DNA of 64,000 bases from DASQZK01 sp963732905 (lineage in GTDB: Bacteria > Bacteroidota > Bacteroidia > Bacteroidales > GCA-2748055), in contig CAVTBM010000004.1 of the NCBI GenBank assembly GCA_963732905.1, positions 434,001 to 498,000 of the forward strand. Reading direction: 5' to 3'. Made by a program: the position numbers and the translations under genes. Positions 1-8,703 of this stretch are shown here, piece by piece. The stretch's first letter is position 1. Each line of letters starts with the position of its first letter. The notes beneath the pieces were generated by a model. The model saw nothing but the letters and a program-made list of their open reading frames with translations. It did no database searches and had not been told where the DNA came from.

Positions 1-405
1 ATTACCCTTTTCCTGGCCAAATACCATTATACGACGAGGACCCTGGAATATATCAATGCCGGCCACAACCCGCCTTTTTTGTACGATAATTCACAAAATA
101 AACTATTTCAGCTGAAAAGCGGATGTGTGGGAATGGGAATGCTCGACAAATTGCCTTTCATACACAGGGAAATACTCACAGTTGAAGGACCGGCCAAAGT
201 TCTCTGCTATACCGATGGTTTGGTAGAACTTATCGAAGGTGACGGGGTTGAGTTTGGAACCAGCTTTATTGAAAAGGAGATCTCCAACAACGAAAGCATT
301 GATGAAAACATCTCTGAAATCATCAAACTTCAAAAAATTGAAGAAGAAAATTCTTCCATTTTTGATGATATTTCCATACTTGGCCTGGGTATTTCTGGTG
401 TATGA
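1..405 (+). CDS. SpoIIE/PP2C-type serine phosphatase, C-terminal part (5' truncated by window edge)
   Basis: The reading frame is open from base 1 and ends with TGA at 403-405, so only the last 134 residues of the gene are here. The piece begins in the middle of the phosphatase core with the motif YINAGHNPPFL, the usual SpoIIE/RsbU sequence before the late metal-binding strand. CYTDGLVE follows, then the terminal DDISILGLGI strand, where the Asp pair is expected to bind Mn/Mg. Family members dephosphorylate a phosphoserine on anti-sigma-factor antagonists or related switch proteins. The sensory N-terminus lies outside the window, so the input signal is unknown. The next gene is convergent, with only 5 bases between the stops. 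Confidence 0.85.
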   Translation: MTLFLAKYHYTTRTLEYINAGHNPPFLYDNSQNKLFQLKSGCVGMGMLDKLPFIHREILTVEGPAKVLCYTDGLVELIEGDGVEFGTSFIEKEISNNESIDENISEIIKLQKIEEENSSIFDDISILGLGISGV

Positions 406-410
406 AAGGG

Positions 411-1898
411 CTATCCCCTGAATCCGGTGACTTCAGATGAAGGCCCCTTTTCCTCTTCCATCGCCCCCCGGTGGTAAAGATCCATGGCTACCAGCATTGC
501 CGCAAAGCCCCAGAACAGCGCCGAAGACTTATCCGTATCCAGAAAATTATTGAGAAAGCCATGGACGCAATATGTGATAAAACCTATGAGCACTCCCAGG
601 GCATACCGCCTGATATATGCATCCCGTGCAGTATAATATACCCTGATGCCCGTTAGAATAATGCTTATGATAATGATGATGAAACTAAGCATTCCAAACA
701 GACCGGATTCAGCTAAAGGACCCAGATATTCACTGTGAGCCGTTCCCCGGTTACCAAAATCCGTGCTGATCTCTGTTTTTTCATAGGACCGCTGAAAGCG
801 TGCATATTTAAACTGGTAGGTCCCCGGACCGAAGCCAAATACCGGCCTTTCTTCCCACATCCTCAGAGCACAACTCCACCGGTTTATGCGTTCAAGATTT
901 GACTGATCCGTGGAAACATTGGACATGGATTCAACATGTTCACTCAGTTTCCCCGAACTCTGCTGACGGTTCCTTTCAGCCCTCAGCATTATCTGTGTCT
1001 GGAACATTAAAAATATCGCAATCATTGCTCCCGTCGCAAGTATAATAAACATGAACCGGATCCTGAGTCTGATGAGGAGCCAGATAAAAAGCCCCACGGC
1101 AAGACTGAGCCAGGCAGCGCGTGTATAGGAAAACACCGTCGCAAAAACATAAAAAAGAACAAGCAAAATCATGAGGAATCTGGCATTTACAGATTCCCTC
1201 TTCATATTCGAAAGCAGCGCCAGCATGACGGGGAGTAACATGGCAAGCGTGGCACCATAAGAAGTGTGATCTTTATAGAATGGCTGCATCATGCGGTGAG
1301 CCATCATCTGATTGTCCAGTCCGTAAGTGGAATGCCTTATCAACGTGTACACAACGACAAAAGAAAAACTGATAATGTAAAGCCAGGAATACCGGCTCAG
1401 GTATTTCCTTTCCTGGAAAATGATGGCGGCAAGAAGGTAAAAACTGGTTACAAACCACATTTTTGCAAGGAGATATTTAGCCGAAACCACAATATCAGAA
1501 CTGGTAAGGGTGGTCACAAACATCCAGGCCAGGCTGAAATAGATCGCAAGTGTAACCGGATGCCTAAGAATCTTCAGGTCAGCATACTCACCGCGTAAAT
1601 ACTTGATGAAAAACAACAGCATGGCCCCGGCCAGGAGGGGTTCGGACGGCAAAGAAAGATCCACAGGCAAATCTTTCACCAGGAAACTCAGAGGGATCGA
1701 AAGCGGAACGAAAAAGACAATCATCAGTACAAGCTTATCCAGTGAGGTAAAAGCCAGTAAGATAAAAAACAAGGCAAAGGGGAGCAGCGGGAGAAAATAG
1801 ATCTCCTTATAAATAAGAAAACCATTCAGGGCTACAAACAGCAAAGAAATTGCCCATACATTAATCAGACTCCTGTATTTTGCCAGTATTTCGGTCAT
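411..1898 (-). CDS. O-antigen ligase / Wzy-type polymerase family membrane protein
   Basis: A 495-residue polytopic inner-membrane protein with about ten to twelve hydrophobic segments spread over its length. Near residue 350 it has the periplasmic-loop signature FGFGPGTYQFKYARF, which matches the Wzy_C/WaaL family (O-antigen ligase, PF04932). Such proteins polymerise or transfer undecaprenyl-linked glycans to lipid A-core or to proteins. The ATGA overlap with the upstream Wzz-type gene (bases 1895-1898) indicates translational coupling and a shared job in surface polysaccharide assembly. Sequence alone does not decide between ligase and polymerase. The C-terminal tail, ending EEEKGPSSEVTGFRG, is short and charged. 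Confidence 0.85.
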   Translation of the reverse strand: MTEILAKYRSLINVWAISLLFVALNGFLIYKEIYFLPLLPFALFFILLAFTSLDKLVLMIVFFVPLSIPLSFLVKDLPVDLSLPSEPLLAGAMLLFFIKYLRGEYADLKILRHPVTLAIYFSLAWMFVTTLTSSDIVVSAKYLLAKMWFVTSFYLLAAIIFQERKYLSRYSWLYIISFSFVVVYTLIRHSTYGLDNQMMAHRMMQPFYKDHTSYGATLAMLLPVMLALLSNMKRESVNARFLMILLVLFYVFATVFSYTRAAWLSLAVGLFIWLLIRLRIRFMFIILATGAMIAIFLMFQTQIMLRAERNRQQSSGKLSEHVESMSNVSTDQSNLERINRWSCALRMWEERPVFGFGPGTYQFKYARFQRSYEKTEISTDFGNRGTAHSEYLGPLAESGLFGMLSFIIIIISIILTGIRVYYTARDAYIRRYALGVLIGFITYCVHGFLNNFLDTDKSSALFWGFAAMLVAMDLYHRGAMEEEKGPSSEVTGFRG

Positions 1899-2923
1899 TC
1901 TTCGTCTCTCCGTTCAAGCCTTTCCCTGATGCTGTCTCTGATAATGAGTAAAATAAGGGTTAGCAGGAAAGCAGATACCGTGGAAATGATCACAATGATG
2001 GATTTCCTCGGATATGACTTTTTCTCAGCCTTAAAAGCAGAATCCACAATAAATTTGTAAGGAAGGTTCTGCTCCACTTCAACCCTGGCTTCCCGGTAAC
2101 GCTGGCGCAGATCAGCCAGACGCTCCGTCTCAAAGTTAAGTTTGTTGACCAGTGAAAGATAAGTACCTCCGTATCTGGATAAGACCTTCATCTGATCCTT
2201 AATCCGCTGTGCCCCGTCCATCTTGCCATCCTTTAATGCATTGGCATAGGCTTCATTAAACCGTTCAGCCTGGGTTTCATAATTGTTGATGCCCAGTTTA
2301 CCCAGTGCCTGCAGCGAATCCTGGATGCCGTCCACATTTTTTACAGCATTCCTGTACTCATCTTCTACCAGGATGAAAGCCTCCTCGGCTCTTTCCTTGG
2401 TCATTTTGTTGAAGACGGTATCAACCAGGGCGGAGATGTCGTTGGCAATGTCTGCCGCCATTTGAGGATCTCTGTCCATGACTTCGATCATCACCGACAT
2501 ATACTGGGTCATCCTGAAAGAAATATTTGAATTGTATTCGTTATACAACTTGGTGTAAGGATACCTCGATGATGGATCGATATCGTAATGCTTCATCAGA
2601 TCGTACTTCTGAATGATCCTGTCCTTCACCGGCTCTGAATTTAAAACCTGCAGTAGCTGCTCCGCCTGTTCTTCTTCTCCAAAACCATACACCGTTTGTC
2701 TTCCGGCATAATTGGGAGAAAGCAGTGATTTCGAAACCGGGGCATTTGTGGTCGGAAACATCACCACCGTGGACTTGTATTTGGGTATAATCTGAAATGA
2801 CATGATGATTGACACTACAGCAGCAATGATGCTGACGGAGATCAGAATCCACTTTTTCTCCCACATATAGATCAGAAGATCTACTGAACTGAAGTTATAA
2901 CGCTGAATTTTTTTTCTGTCCAT
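1895..2923 (-). CDS. Wzz/chain-length-determinant family protein
   Basis: A 342-residue protein with the Wzz topology: a short cytoplasmic start, a first membrane span at about residues 28-50 (WILISVSIIAAVVSIIMSF), a long periplasmic region rich in coiled coil (about 150-270), and a second span near 310-330 preceded by the Pro-rich KSYPRKS stretch typical of these co-polymerases. No C-terminal tyrosine-kinase domain is present, so this is the kinase-less form. Such proteins set the modal length of exported glycans together with a Wzy polymerase or exporter. It overlaps the downstream O-antigen ligase gene by four bases, which fits a two-gene unit. tyrS lies 14 bases upstream on the same strand. 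Confidence 0.85.
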   Translation of the reverse strand: MDRKKIQRYNFSSVDLLIYMWEKKWILISVSIIAAVVSIIMSFQIIPKYKSTVVMFPTTNAPVSKSLLSPNYAGRQTVYGFGEEEQAEQLLQVLNSEPVKDRIIQKYDLMKHYDIDPSSRYPYTKLYNEYNSNISFRMTQYMSVMIEVMDRDPQMAADIANDISALVDTVFNKMTKERAEEAFILVEDEYRNAVKNVDGIQDSLQALGKLGINNYETQAERFNEAYANALKDGKMDGAQRIKDQMKVLSRYGGTYLSLVNKLNFETERLADLRQRYREARVEVEQNLPYKFIVDSAFKAEKKSYPRKSIIVIISTVSAFLLTLILLIIRDSIRERLERRDEE

Positions 2924-2937
2924 TTTAATGATCGTAT

Positions 2938-4233
2938 TTATTGGGTTTCTTTAATTCTGATGAGGAAATAGTTCTTCTTTCCTTTTTGCACAAGGAGATA
3001 TTTACCGTTGATAAGATCCTTTCCGGTCACAATGTAAGCAGGATCGGTGATTTTCTTCCGGTTCAGGCTTAATCCCCCGCCATTGATGAGACGCCTTAAT
3101 TCCCCCTTTGAAGGAAAAACAGACGTGTCTTCAGCAAGAAGCGTGAGAATATCGGTATTAACGTCGGCAGACGGCAATTCAAACCGGGGAACCCCTTCGA
3201 AAACGGAGAGAAAAACATCCTCCCGGATACTTCCGAGAGCCTCTGTGGTGGCTTCCCCGAATAGAATGGAACTGGCCTTTACTGCCATTTCATACTCCTC
3301 CAACGTATGTACCATAATGGTCACTTCTTTCGCCAGCGTTTTCTGGAGAAGACGTAAATGCGGGTTTTCATGGTGCTCTGCAATCAGTGAATCAATCTCT
3401 TTTTGGGTGAGCATCGTGAAAATACGGATATATTTAGCTGCATCTTCATCAGACACGTTAAGCCAGAACTGGTAAAATTTGTAAGGTGACGTTCTTTCAG
3501 GATCAAGCCATACATTGCCCTCCTCAGTTTTGCCAAACTTTCCTCCATCCGATTTGGTGATAAGCGGACAGGTAAGCGCAAAGGCCTCCCCGCCTTCAAT
3601 CCGCCGGATCAGCTCAGTGCCGGTGGTTATGTTCCCCCACTGATCAGAGCCTCCCATCTGTAATTTGCATCCCATCGTACGGTACAGATGAAGAAAATCA
3701 TATCCCTGGACCAACTGGTAGGTAAATTCGGTGAACGACATCCCAGAACTTGAATCCGCATCCAGTCGCTTCTTAACCGAATCCTTCGACATCATGTAAT
3801 TCACCGTAATATGCTTCCCGATATCACGAATGAAATCCAGGAAAGAAAAGGACTTCATCCAGTCATAGTTGTTGACCATCTCTGCCCTGTTGGCTTTCTT
3901 CGATTCGAAATCGAGAAAACGGGATAACTGTTTCTTAAGACATTCCTGGTTATGACGAAGAGTGGATTCATCCAGAAGATTTCTTTCCTGCGATTTTCCC
4001 GATGGGTCCCCGATCATCCCTGTAGCACCACCTACAAGGGCAACAGGTTTATGCCCTGAAACCTGGAAGTGCTTCAGCATCATAATGCTGACAAGGTGCC
4101 CGATGTGCAGCGAATCTGCAGTGGGATCTATGCCGACATAGGCCACCATCATGCCTTCTTCAAGTTGTTCTTCGGTACCGGGCGTGATATCGTGAATCAT
4201 CCCCCGCCATTTCAGTTCATCCACAAAATTCAT
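2938..4233 (-). CDS. tyrS: Tyrosyl-tRNA synthetase
   Basis: A 431-residue class I aminoacyl-tRNA synthetase that charges tRNA-Tyr in the cytoplasm. The Rossmann-fold signature is SLHIGHLVSIM near residue 40. The second ATP-binding loop is KFGKTEEGN, which replaces KMSKS as usual in bacterial TyrRS. Tyrosine-pocket sequences such as QLVQGYDFLHLY and GGSDQWGNITTG lie between them. The last 60 residues form an S4 RNA-binding domain (RRLINGGGLSLNRKKI), so this is the common full-length TyrS form. The length is normal for the family. The Wzz-type gene follows after 14 bases, and a CvpA-family gene precedes it on the same strand with a 69-base gap. Confidence 0.97.
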   Translation of the reverse strand: MNFVDELKWRGMIHDITPGTEEQLEEGMMVAYVGIDPTADSLHIGHLVSIMMLKHFQVSGHKPVALVGGATGMIGDPSGKSQERNLLDESTLRHNQECLKKQLSRFLDFESKKANRAEMVNNYDWMKSFSFLDFIRDIGKHITVNYMMSKDSVKKRLDADSSSGMSFTEFTYQLVQGYDFLHLYRTMGCKLQMGGSDQWGNITTGTELIRRIEGGEAFALTCPLITKSDGGKFGKTEEGNVWLDPERTSPYKFYQFWLNVSDEDAAKYIRIFTMLTQKEIDSLIAEHHENPHLRLLQKTLAKEVTIMVHTLEEYEMAVKASSILFGEATTEALGSIREDVFLSVFEGVPRFELPSADVNTDILTLLAEDTSVFPSKGELRRLINGGGLSLNRKKITDPAYIVTGKDLINGKYLLVQKGKKNYFLIRIKETQ

Positions 4234-4302
4234 GATCAGAAAATTTTCCCAAAGATAATAATATCAGTATGCCTGTAGATATTTAAGATATAAAAACTTG
4301 GT

Positions 4303-4995
4303 TCACGCAGGTTTATTGCCTTCAAGTATGGGATAACCCCCGGGTTTTCCTGACCTGTATGGCGAAGACCAGTAATCACGGGCAGACGAAAGAAAAAAGC
4401 AGGCATCCGTTTGTCCCTTGGAGCCCAAATTAACCGGCATAATCAGGGGCATATGCCAGGCCTGCTCGGTCACACTGTCCTCCTCCTGCAAATTCTCCAG
4501 CTTTTTTTTGATCTCATCAAATTTCAGGTAAGGAAAAATTGTCGGGGCAAAACGGGATATGGGTTCATACAATAAAGACTCTTGCTGGGTTTCTTCCGGC
4601 AGGAAATGACTGAAGCTGTTCAGGTAATTCAAAAGACAGAGCACAACACTCAGAATGAAAGCCATTTTAACCAGGTTAAAGATCACACCTGCAAGACGGT
4701 TGACAATACCGAGCGCGACCGCCTTTACCAGACGGTCGATGGCCCATGCCACCAGGTGGACGATAACCACAATAATCACGAAGGTGATGGTAAAGGAAAG
4801 AAAAGCCAGGTATTTGTCGCTGGTATGAAACCAGGCTCTGACATATCCTTCGGTGACAAATGAAAAATGAATAGACCCGTAAATACCGAGTATCAGGGCC
4901 AGCAATGAAGCCACGGAAAAGATAAGCCCTTTTGTAAAACCTTTATAAACAGCCCAAATAAGGGGTATAGCCAGAAGAATGTCAAGGTAATTCAT
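4303..4995 (-). CDS. CvpA family inner-membrane protein
   Basis: A 230-residue protein whose first ~125 residues contain four hydrophobic spans. It opens with MNYLDILLAIPLIWAVYKGFTKG, the standard start of the CvpA/colicin V production family (PF02674). The rest is a soluble tail of about 100 residues with Pro- and Glu-rich sequence and no recognised domain. CvpA proteins are linked to envelope homeostasis and stress tolerance in other bacteria, but their biochemical role is not settled. The gene is on the same strand as tyrS and the polysaccharide pair, so co-transcription is possible. Confidence 0.8.
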   Translation of the reverse strand: MNYLDILLAIPLIWAVYKGFTKGLIFSVASLLALILGIYGSIHFSFVTEGYVRAWFHTSDKYLAFLSFTITFVIIVVIVHLVAWAIDRLVKAVALGIVNRLAGVIFNLVKMAFILSVVLCLLNYLNSFSHFLPEETQQESLLYEPISRFAPTIFPYLKFDEIKKKLENLQEEDSVTEQAWHMPLIMPVNLGSKGQTDACFFLSSARDYWSSPYRSGKPGGYPILEGNKPA

Positions 4996-5050
4996 GGAAG
5001 AAATTTCGTTCAGGTCCTAAATGTAAAAAAAATCCCGTCCGGTTTTGTTA

Positions 5051-5075
5051 CGGTTCACCTTTTGGTTGTGAACCG
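5051..5075. other. Inverted repeat between the OM protein and CvpA genes
   Basis: CGGTTCAC at 5051-5058 is perfectly complemented by GTGAACCG at 5068-5075, with a 9-base loop. It lies just downstream (minus direction) of the gene ending at 5108. A terminator role is possible, but no T-run follows on the minus strand. Confidence 0.35.
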
Positions 5076-5107
5076 CGACTCAATAAAATAAAGGCCGGAA
5101 CAACAGA

Positions 5108-5671
5108 TTACCGGCCACGCCTGTGCTGTTTAGGATTGATGTAATACAACACACCGAGGTTAATAACAAACTGACTATAGGTGCCGGCAACATATTTGGT
5201 GGTCAGCACGGCATCGTAATAATTATTGATGATCATCTCAAGACCTGCACCAATATTGGCCCCAAGGCCCAGGTTCGAAGTGTTGTCGAGAACTTGACTT
5301 CCAACATCCACAAGCATATCATACCTCGAAATAAGTCCTGTGGCGTTCAGACCGGCCATCAGCACAATTTTTATTTCATCTTGCTGGAAGACCTGGTACT
5401 GTAAGTCCACATCCCCATGAAACATATAATTCCGGATTTCCTCGGTAAACGTTGTTCTTTTATACCGGTTGAATATGGTAACTGAAGGAATGAGATACAT
5501 CTTAGGCAGTACCCGGAAATAGGGTTTGACCCAGAGACCAGGGTTCCCGGTGCGATAATGATTATAATCAATCCCCGACGAAAACGCCAGACCGCCACCT
5601 ATCCGATCCAACTGGGCGGAAACGATTATGGGTATAAAAAAAAACAGGAAGAACAGCCAGAGTCTTTTCAT
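5108..5671 (-). CDS. Small secreted outer-membrane beta-barrel-like protein
   Basis: A 187-residue protein with a clear signal peptide (MKRLWLFFLFFFIPIIVSAQ, cleavage expected after SAQ). The mature part alternates polar and aromatic residues in short strands (GLWVKPYFRVLPKMYLIPSVTIF, LDRIGGGLAFSSG, YDAVLTTKYVAGTYSQF) and ends in a strand-like VINLGVLYYINP plus a basic tail. This pattern fits a small outer-membrane barrel, as in the porin-family or OmpW/OmpA-like proteins of Bacteroidota. No enzymatic motif is visible. The gene stands alone between the CvpA gene and a 413-base gap. A specific family name cannot be given from reading alone. Confidence 0.7.
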   Translation of the reverse strand: MKRLWLFFLFFFIPIIVSAQLDRIGGGLAFSSGIDYNHYRTGNPGLWVKPYFRVLPKMYLIPSVTIFNRYKRTTFTEEIRNYMFHGDVDLQYQVFQQDEIKIVLMAGLNATGLISRYDMLVDVGSQVLDNTSNLGLGANIGAGLEMIINNYYDAVLTTKYVAGTYSQFVINLGVLYYINPKQHRRGR

Positions 5672-6040
5672 CTTTGACCTTTTTAATGTTAGTTCAAGAG
5701 CTACGCGGAGCGTCAGCGCTTTTGGCCCGACACGCCAGGGATGGATGATCTCATCCGCCTGTCGCCATCAGCCTCAGCAGGCTGCAGCAATCCTGACAAC
5801 CATACAAATGTAATAAACTACCGTTATGTGAAACCTCCCCTTCCGAATTTTTTATTCGACTGCTGACAACAAAACGGGAACAGCGGAGAGATGTAAATTC
5901 CCCAAATCCCATCCCCGGCAGGATGACAATGTTATTAAGAATAATTTTAAAATAGCCCCCCGGGAACAACATTATGAGTATTTTCTTGATCATTTATGAC
6001 GCTAAATATGAAATTTCATGCAATGTTCTTTAAAAAATAT
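5672..6040. other. Gene-free gap upstream of atpD and the minus-strand OM protein
   Basis: No coding sequence is convincing here. Bases 5805-5812 read CAAATGTA, the reverse of TACATTTG, so this could be the TAnnTTTG promoter of the minus-strand gene that starts at 5671. No good -33 TTTG accompanies it. The stretch 5700-5790 is GC-rich with short overlapping inverted repeats and no poly-T. The last 90 bases are AT-rich and lead into the atpD promoter. Confidence 0.4.
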
Positions 6041-6048
6041 TAAATTTG
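6041..6048 (+). promoter_or_regulatory. Bacteroidota-type -7 promoter element for atpD
   Basis: TAAATTTG matches the TAnnTTTG -7 box of the Bacteroidota primary sigma factor exactly and sits 36 bases before the atpD start codon in an AT-rich stretch. The -33 element is weak (TTCTTT near 6025-6030). Confidence 0.6.
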
Positions 6049-6084
6049 TCCTCTTGAAAGTAAAGCCTCTTTAAACCTATTTAG

Positions 6085-7593
6085 ATGTCTCAAAATATTG
6101 GTGTAGTTATCCAGGTTATCGGTCCTGTTGTGGACGTAAGTTTCGAAAAATCAGGTGCCGAGCTCCCAAATATTCATGATGCTCTAACCATCGATCGTCA
6201 GGATGGAAGCAAACTCGTTATTGAATGCCAGCAACATATTGGAGAACACACCGTCAGGACCATTGCCATGGACTCAACAGACGGTCTGCAGCGGGGAATG
6301 AAAGTGGTCTCCACCGAATCCCCAATAAAGATGCCCGTTGGCGAAAAAGTACGGGGCAGGCTTCTTAATGTGATTGGCGAATCGATTGACGGTATAGGTC
6401 CTGTCGATATAAAAGAGGGCTATCCTGTTCATTCGGAACCGCCTAAACTCGAACAATTATCTACCGAAAACGAAGTGCTGTATACCGGGATTAAAGTTAT
6501 AGACCTTCTCGAACCCTATGTCAAAGGTGGTAAGATCGGGTTGTTTGGCGGCGCCGGTGTTGGTAAGACCGTTATTATCATGGAACTCATCAATAATATT
6601 GCAAAGCAGTACTCGGGTCTTTCTGTTTTCGCCGGTGTGGGTGAACGTACCAGGGAAGGCAATGATCTTCTGCGGGAGATGATTGAATCGGGTGTTATCA
6701 GGTATGGTGACGAATTTATGAAAAGCATGGAAGAAGGCGGCTGGGATCTGAGTAAAGTAGATCATGAAAAGCTGAAAGATTCACAGGCTACTCTGGTCTT
6801 CGGTCAGATGAACGAACCCCCCGGAGCCCGTGCAACGGTGGCCCTGTCGGGTCTCACTGTTGCCGAAGCATTCCGTGATGGCGATGAGAAAAGCGGCGGC
6901 AGGGACATCCTGTTCTTTGTGGATAACATTTTCCGTTTTACACAAGCCGGATCCGAAGTATCAGCTCTTCTCGGCCGTATGCCGTCAGCCGTGGGATATC
7001 AGCCTACGCTGGCCACCGAAATGGGACAAATGCAGGAACGTATAACTTCTACACGTCGCGGATCCATTACTTCGGTCCAGGCGATCTATGTACCCGCCGA
7101 CGACCTGACCGACCCGGCACCTGCAACGACGTTTGCCCACCTCGATGCCACTACGGTACTCAGCCGTAAGATCTCCTCTCTCGGGATTTACCCTGCTGTT
7201 GATCCGCTGGATTCAACTTCCAGGATCCTCACACCGGAAATCGTCGGAAAAGAACACTACGAAACCGCTCAAAAAATTAAGGAACTCCTTCAAAGATATA
7301 ACGAACTCCAGGATATTATCGCCATCCTGGGTATGGATGAATTATCCGAGGAAGACAAACTCGTCGTTCAACGGGCCAGAAGGGTTCAGAGATTTCTCTC
7401 CCAGCCTTTCCACGTTGCGGAACAGTTCACAGGAATCCCCGGTACACTGGTCTCGATTGAAGATACCATCAAAGGCTTCAATATGATCATGGACGGAGAG
7501 GTAGACAAGTACCCCGAAGCAGCTTTTAACCTTGTGGGCTCGATCGATGAAGCTATCGAAAAAGGCGAAAAACTGCTTGCTGAATCAAAATAA
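6085..7593 (+). CDS. atpD: F1 ATP synthase, beta subunit
   Basis: The 502-residue catalytic beta subunit of F1Fo ATP synthase. The P-loop is GGAGVGKTVIIMEL, followed by the conserved GVGERTREGNDLL. The Walker B region is DILFFVDNIFRFTQAGSEVSALLGRMPSAVGYQPTL, and the DELSEEDK segment is present near the C-terminus. It hydrolyses or makes ATP at the alpha/beta interface on the cytoplasmic face of the membrane. Length and motifs are standard. In many Bacteroidota atpD and atpC form a two-gene unit away from the a, c, b, delta, alpha and gamma genes. That is the layout here, as none of the other subunits is in the window. Confidence 0.98.
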   Translation: MSQNIGVVIQVIGPVVDVSFEKSGAELPNIHDALTIDRQDGSKLVIECQQHIGEHTVRTIAMDSTDGLQRGMKVVSTESPIKMPVGEKVRGRLLNVIGESIDGIGPVDIKEGYPVHSEPPKLEQLSTENEVLYTGIKVIDLLEPYVKGGKIGLFGGAGVGKTVIIMELINNIAKQYSGLSVFAGVGERTREGNDLLREMIESGVIRYGDEFMKSMEEGGWDLSKVDHEKLKDSQATLVFGQMNEPPGARATVALSGLTVAEAFRDGDEKSGGRDILFFVDNIFRFTQAGSEVSALLGRMPSAVGYQPTLATEMGQMQERITSTRRGSITSVQAIYVPADDLTDPAPATTFAHLDATTVLSRKISSLGIYPAVDPLDSTSRILTPEIVGKEHYETAQKIKELLQRYNELQDIIAILGMDELSEEDKLVVQRARRVQRFLSQPFHVAEQFTGIPGTLVSIEDTIKGFNMIMDGEVDKYPEAAFNLVGSIDEAIEKGEKLLAESK

Positions 7594-7693
7594 GACAACG
7601 GCCCTTTTTATATAGATCCCGGAAAGACCCGGTTCGCTGGTGAAACAACCAGCGTCAGGACACCCGGAATCATCATTCTGTAATGACGGAAAT

Positions 7694-7936
7694 ATGCATC
7701 TTGAAATCATAACACCGGAAAAAAAACTGTTCGTGGGTGAAGTTAAGCTGGTTCAGGTACCCGGATCAAAAGGTTCCTTTGAACTCCTGAATAACCACGC
7801 TCCGATTATCTCAACCCTGGAGAACGGTCAGGTGAAAATTGTTGATAAGGAAAATAAAACCACATTTTTTGACATCGAAGGCGGCGTCATTGAAGCAAAA
7901 GCTAACAATATCATCGTTCTTGCAGAGATATCCTGA
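7694..7936 (+). CDS. atpC: F1 ATP synthase, epsilon subunit
   Basis: An 80-residue protein starting MHLEIITPEKKLFVGEVKLVQVPGSKG, the N-terminal beta-sandwich of the epsilon subunit (ATP-synt_DE_N). It includes the FELLNNHAPIISTLENGQVKI signature. The start at 7694 is preferred: an in-frame ATG at 7640 would add 18 residues (MKQPASGHPESS...) that have no counterpart in the family. The C-terminal helical hairpin found in E. coli is missing, as is usual for the short epsilon of Bacteroidota. It lies 100 bases after atpD and overlaps the following secreted-protein gene at its 3' end. Confidence 0.93.
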   Translation: MHLEIITPEKKLFVGEVKLVQVPGSKGSFELLNNHAPIISTLENGQVKIVDKENKTTFFDIEGGVIEAKANNIIVLAEIS

Positions 7937-8693
7937 TTTTCTTACCGGCAAAATCATTCGTACCGTCTGTTTTGCCGTATTGCTCCTTTTTACAACAGCA
8001 TTTCACTCAGGAGCACAGATCATCAGGAAATCTAAGGTCACTTTTTTGTCTTCCGACAGCCTGACCATTACTGCCGACCAGTATTTTTCAAAAAAAACAA
8101 ATCCCTGGATACTCCTGTTTCATACCGAAAATGCCAGCAGAGGTGAATTCGACACTATCGCCGGCAGGTTTGGCAGGATGCAGTATAACTGCCTGGCCGT
8201 TGATCTGCGATCAGGAAGCACTTATAACTATGTGGATAATGAGACCGCTAAAAAAGCACTTGAGCTCGGTTATAGCACCTCTCTCATCCAGGCTTCCAGA
8301 GATGTGGATGCGGCCATCGAATATGCATTTAACCTTAGCGGGCAGCCGGTAGTCCTGCTGGGCAGTTCTTCATCAGCATCCCTCTGCCTTCTGGAAGGCA
8401 TCGGAAATCCAAAAATCAAAGCCATCATGGCCCTCAGCCCGGGCGAATTTTTTAAACCTACAATTGAGATCAGTCAGCTGGCCTCCCGCATTTCCAAGCC
8501 GGTTTTTGTAACCTGCTCAAGCGATGAAATAGCATATATGAACAAGATGTTTTCACAGACAGATAAACAATTTCTCGACCTTTTTACACCAACCCGGAAC
8601 GTGACTGTACGTGGGACAGAACTTCTCAGCAGCCGGAATCCGGAAAGAGATCAGTATTGGCTGGCAATCCTGATCTTTATAAAATCCTTATAA
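7920..8693 (+). CDS. Secreted alpha/beta-hydrolase-like protein
   Basis: The frame continues a signal peptide (KIIRTVCFAVLLLFTTAFHSGAQ) into a protein of about 235 mature residues. Hydrolase-fold features follow: a first strand PWILLFHTENASRGEFDTIA, then CLAVDLRSG, then a nucleophile-elbow-like VVLLGSSSSASLCL, and then KAIMALSPGEFF and PVFVTCSSDE. The elbow reads G-S-S-S-S, so a Ser nucleophile is possible. The start is uncertain. TTG at 7920, overlapping the end of atpC, leaves a sensible signal peptide. An in-frame ATG at 7839 would overlap atpC by 98 bases and add a non-signal N-terminus. Family: dienelactone hydrolase-like at best; substrate unknown. Confidence 0.7.
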   Translation: MQRYPDFLTGKIIRTVCFAVLLLFTTAFHSGAQIIRKSKVTFLSSDSLTITADQYFSKKTNPWILLFHTENASRGEFDTIAGRFGRMQYNCLAVDLRSGSTYNYVDNETAKKALELGYSTSLIQASRDVDAAIEYAFNLSGQPVVLLGSSSSASLCLLEGIGNPKIKAIMALSPGEFFKPTIEISQLASRISKPVFVTCSSDEIAYMNKMFSQTDKQFLDLFTPTRNVTVRGTELLSSRNPERDQYWLAILIFIKSL

Positions 8694-8703
8694 TGAAATT
8701 CCC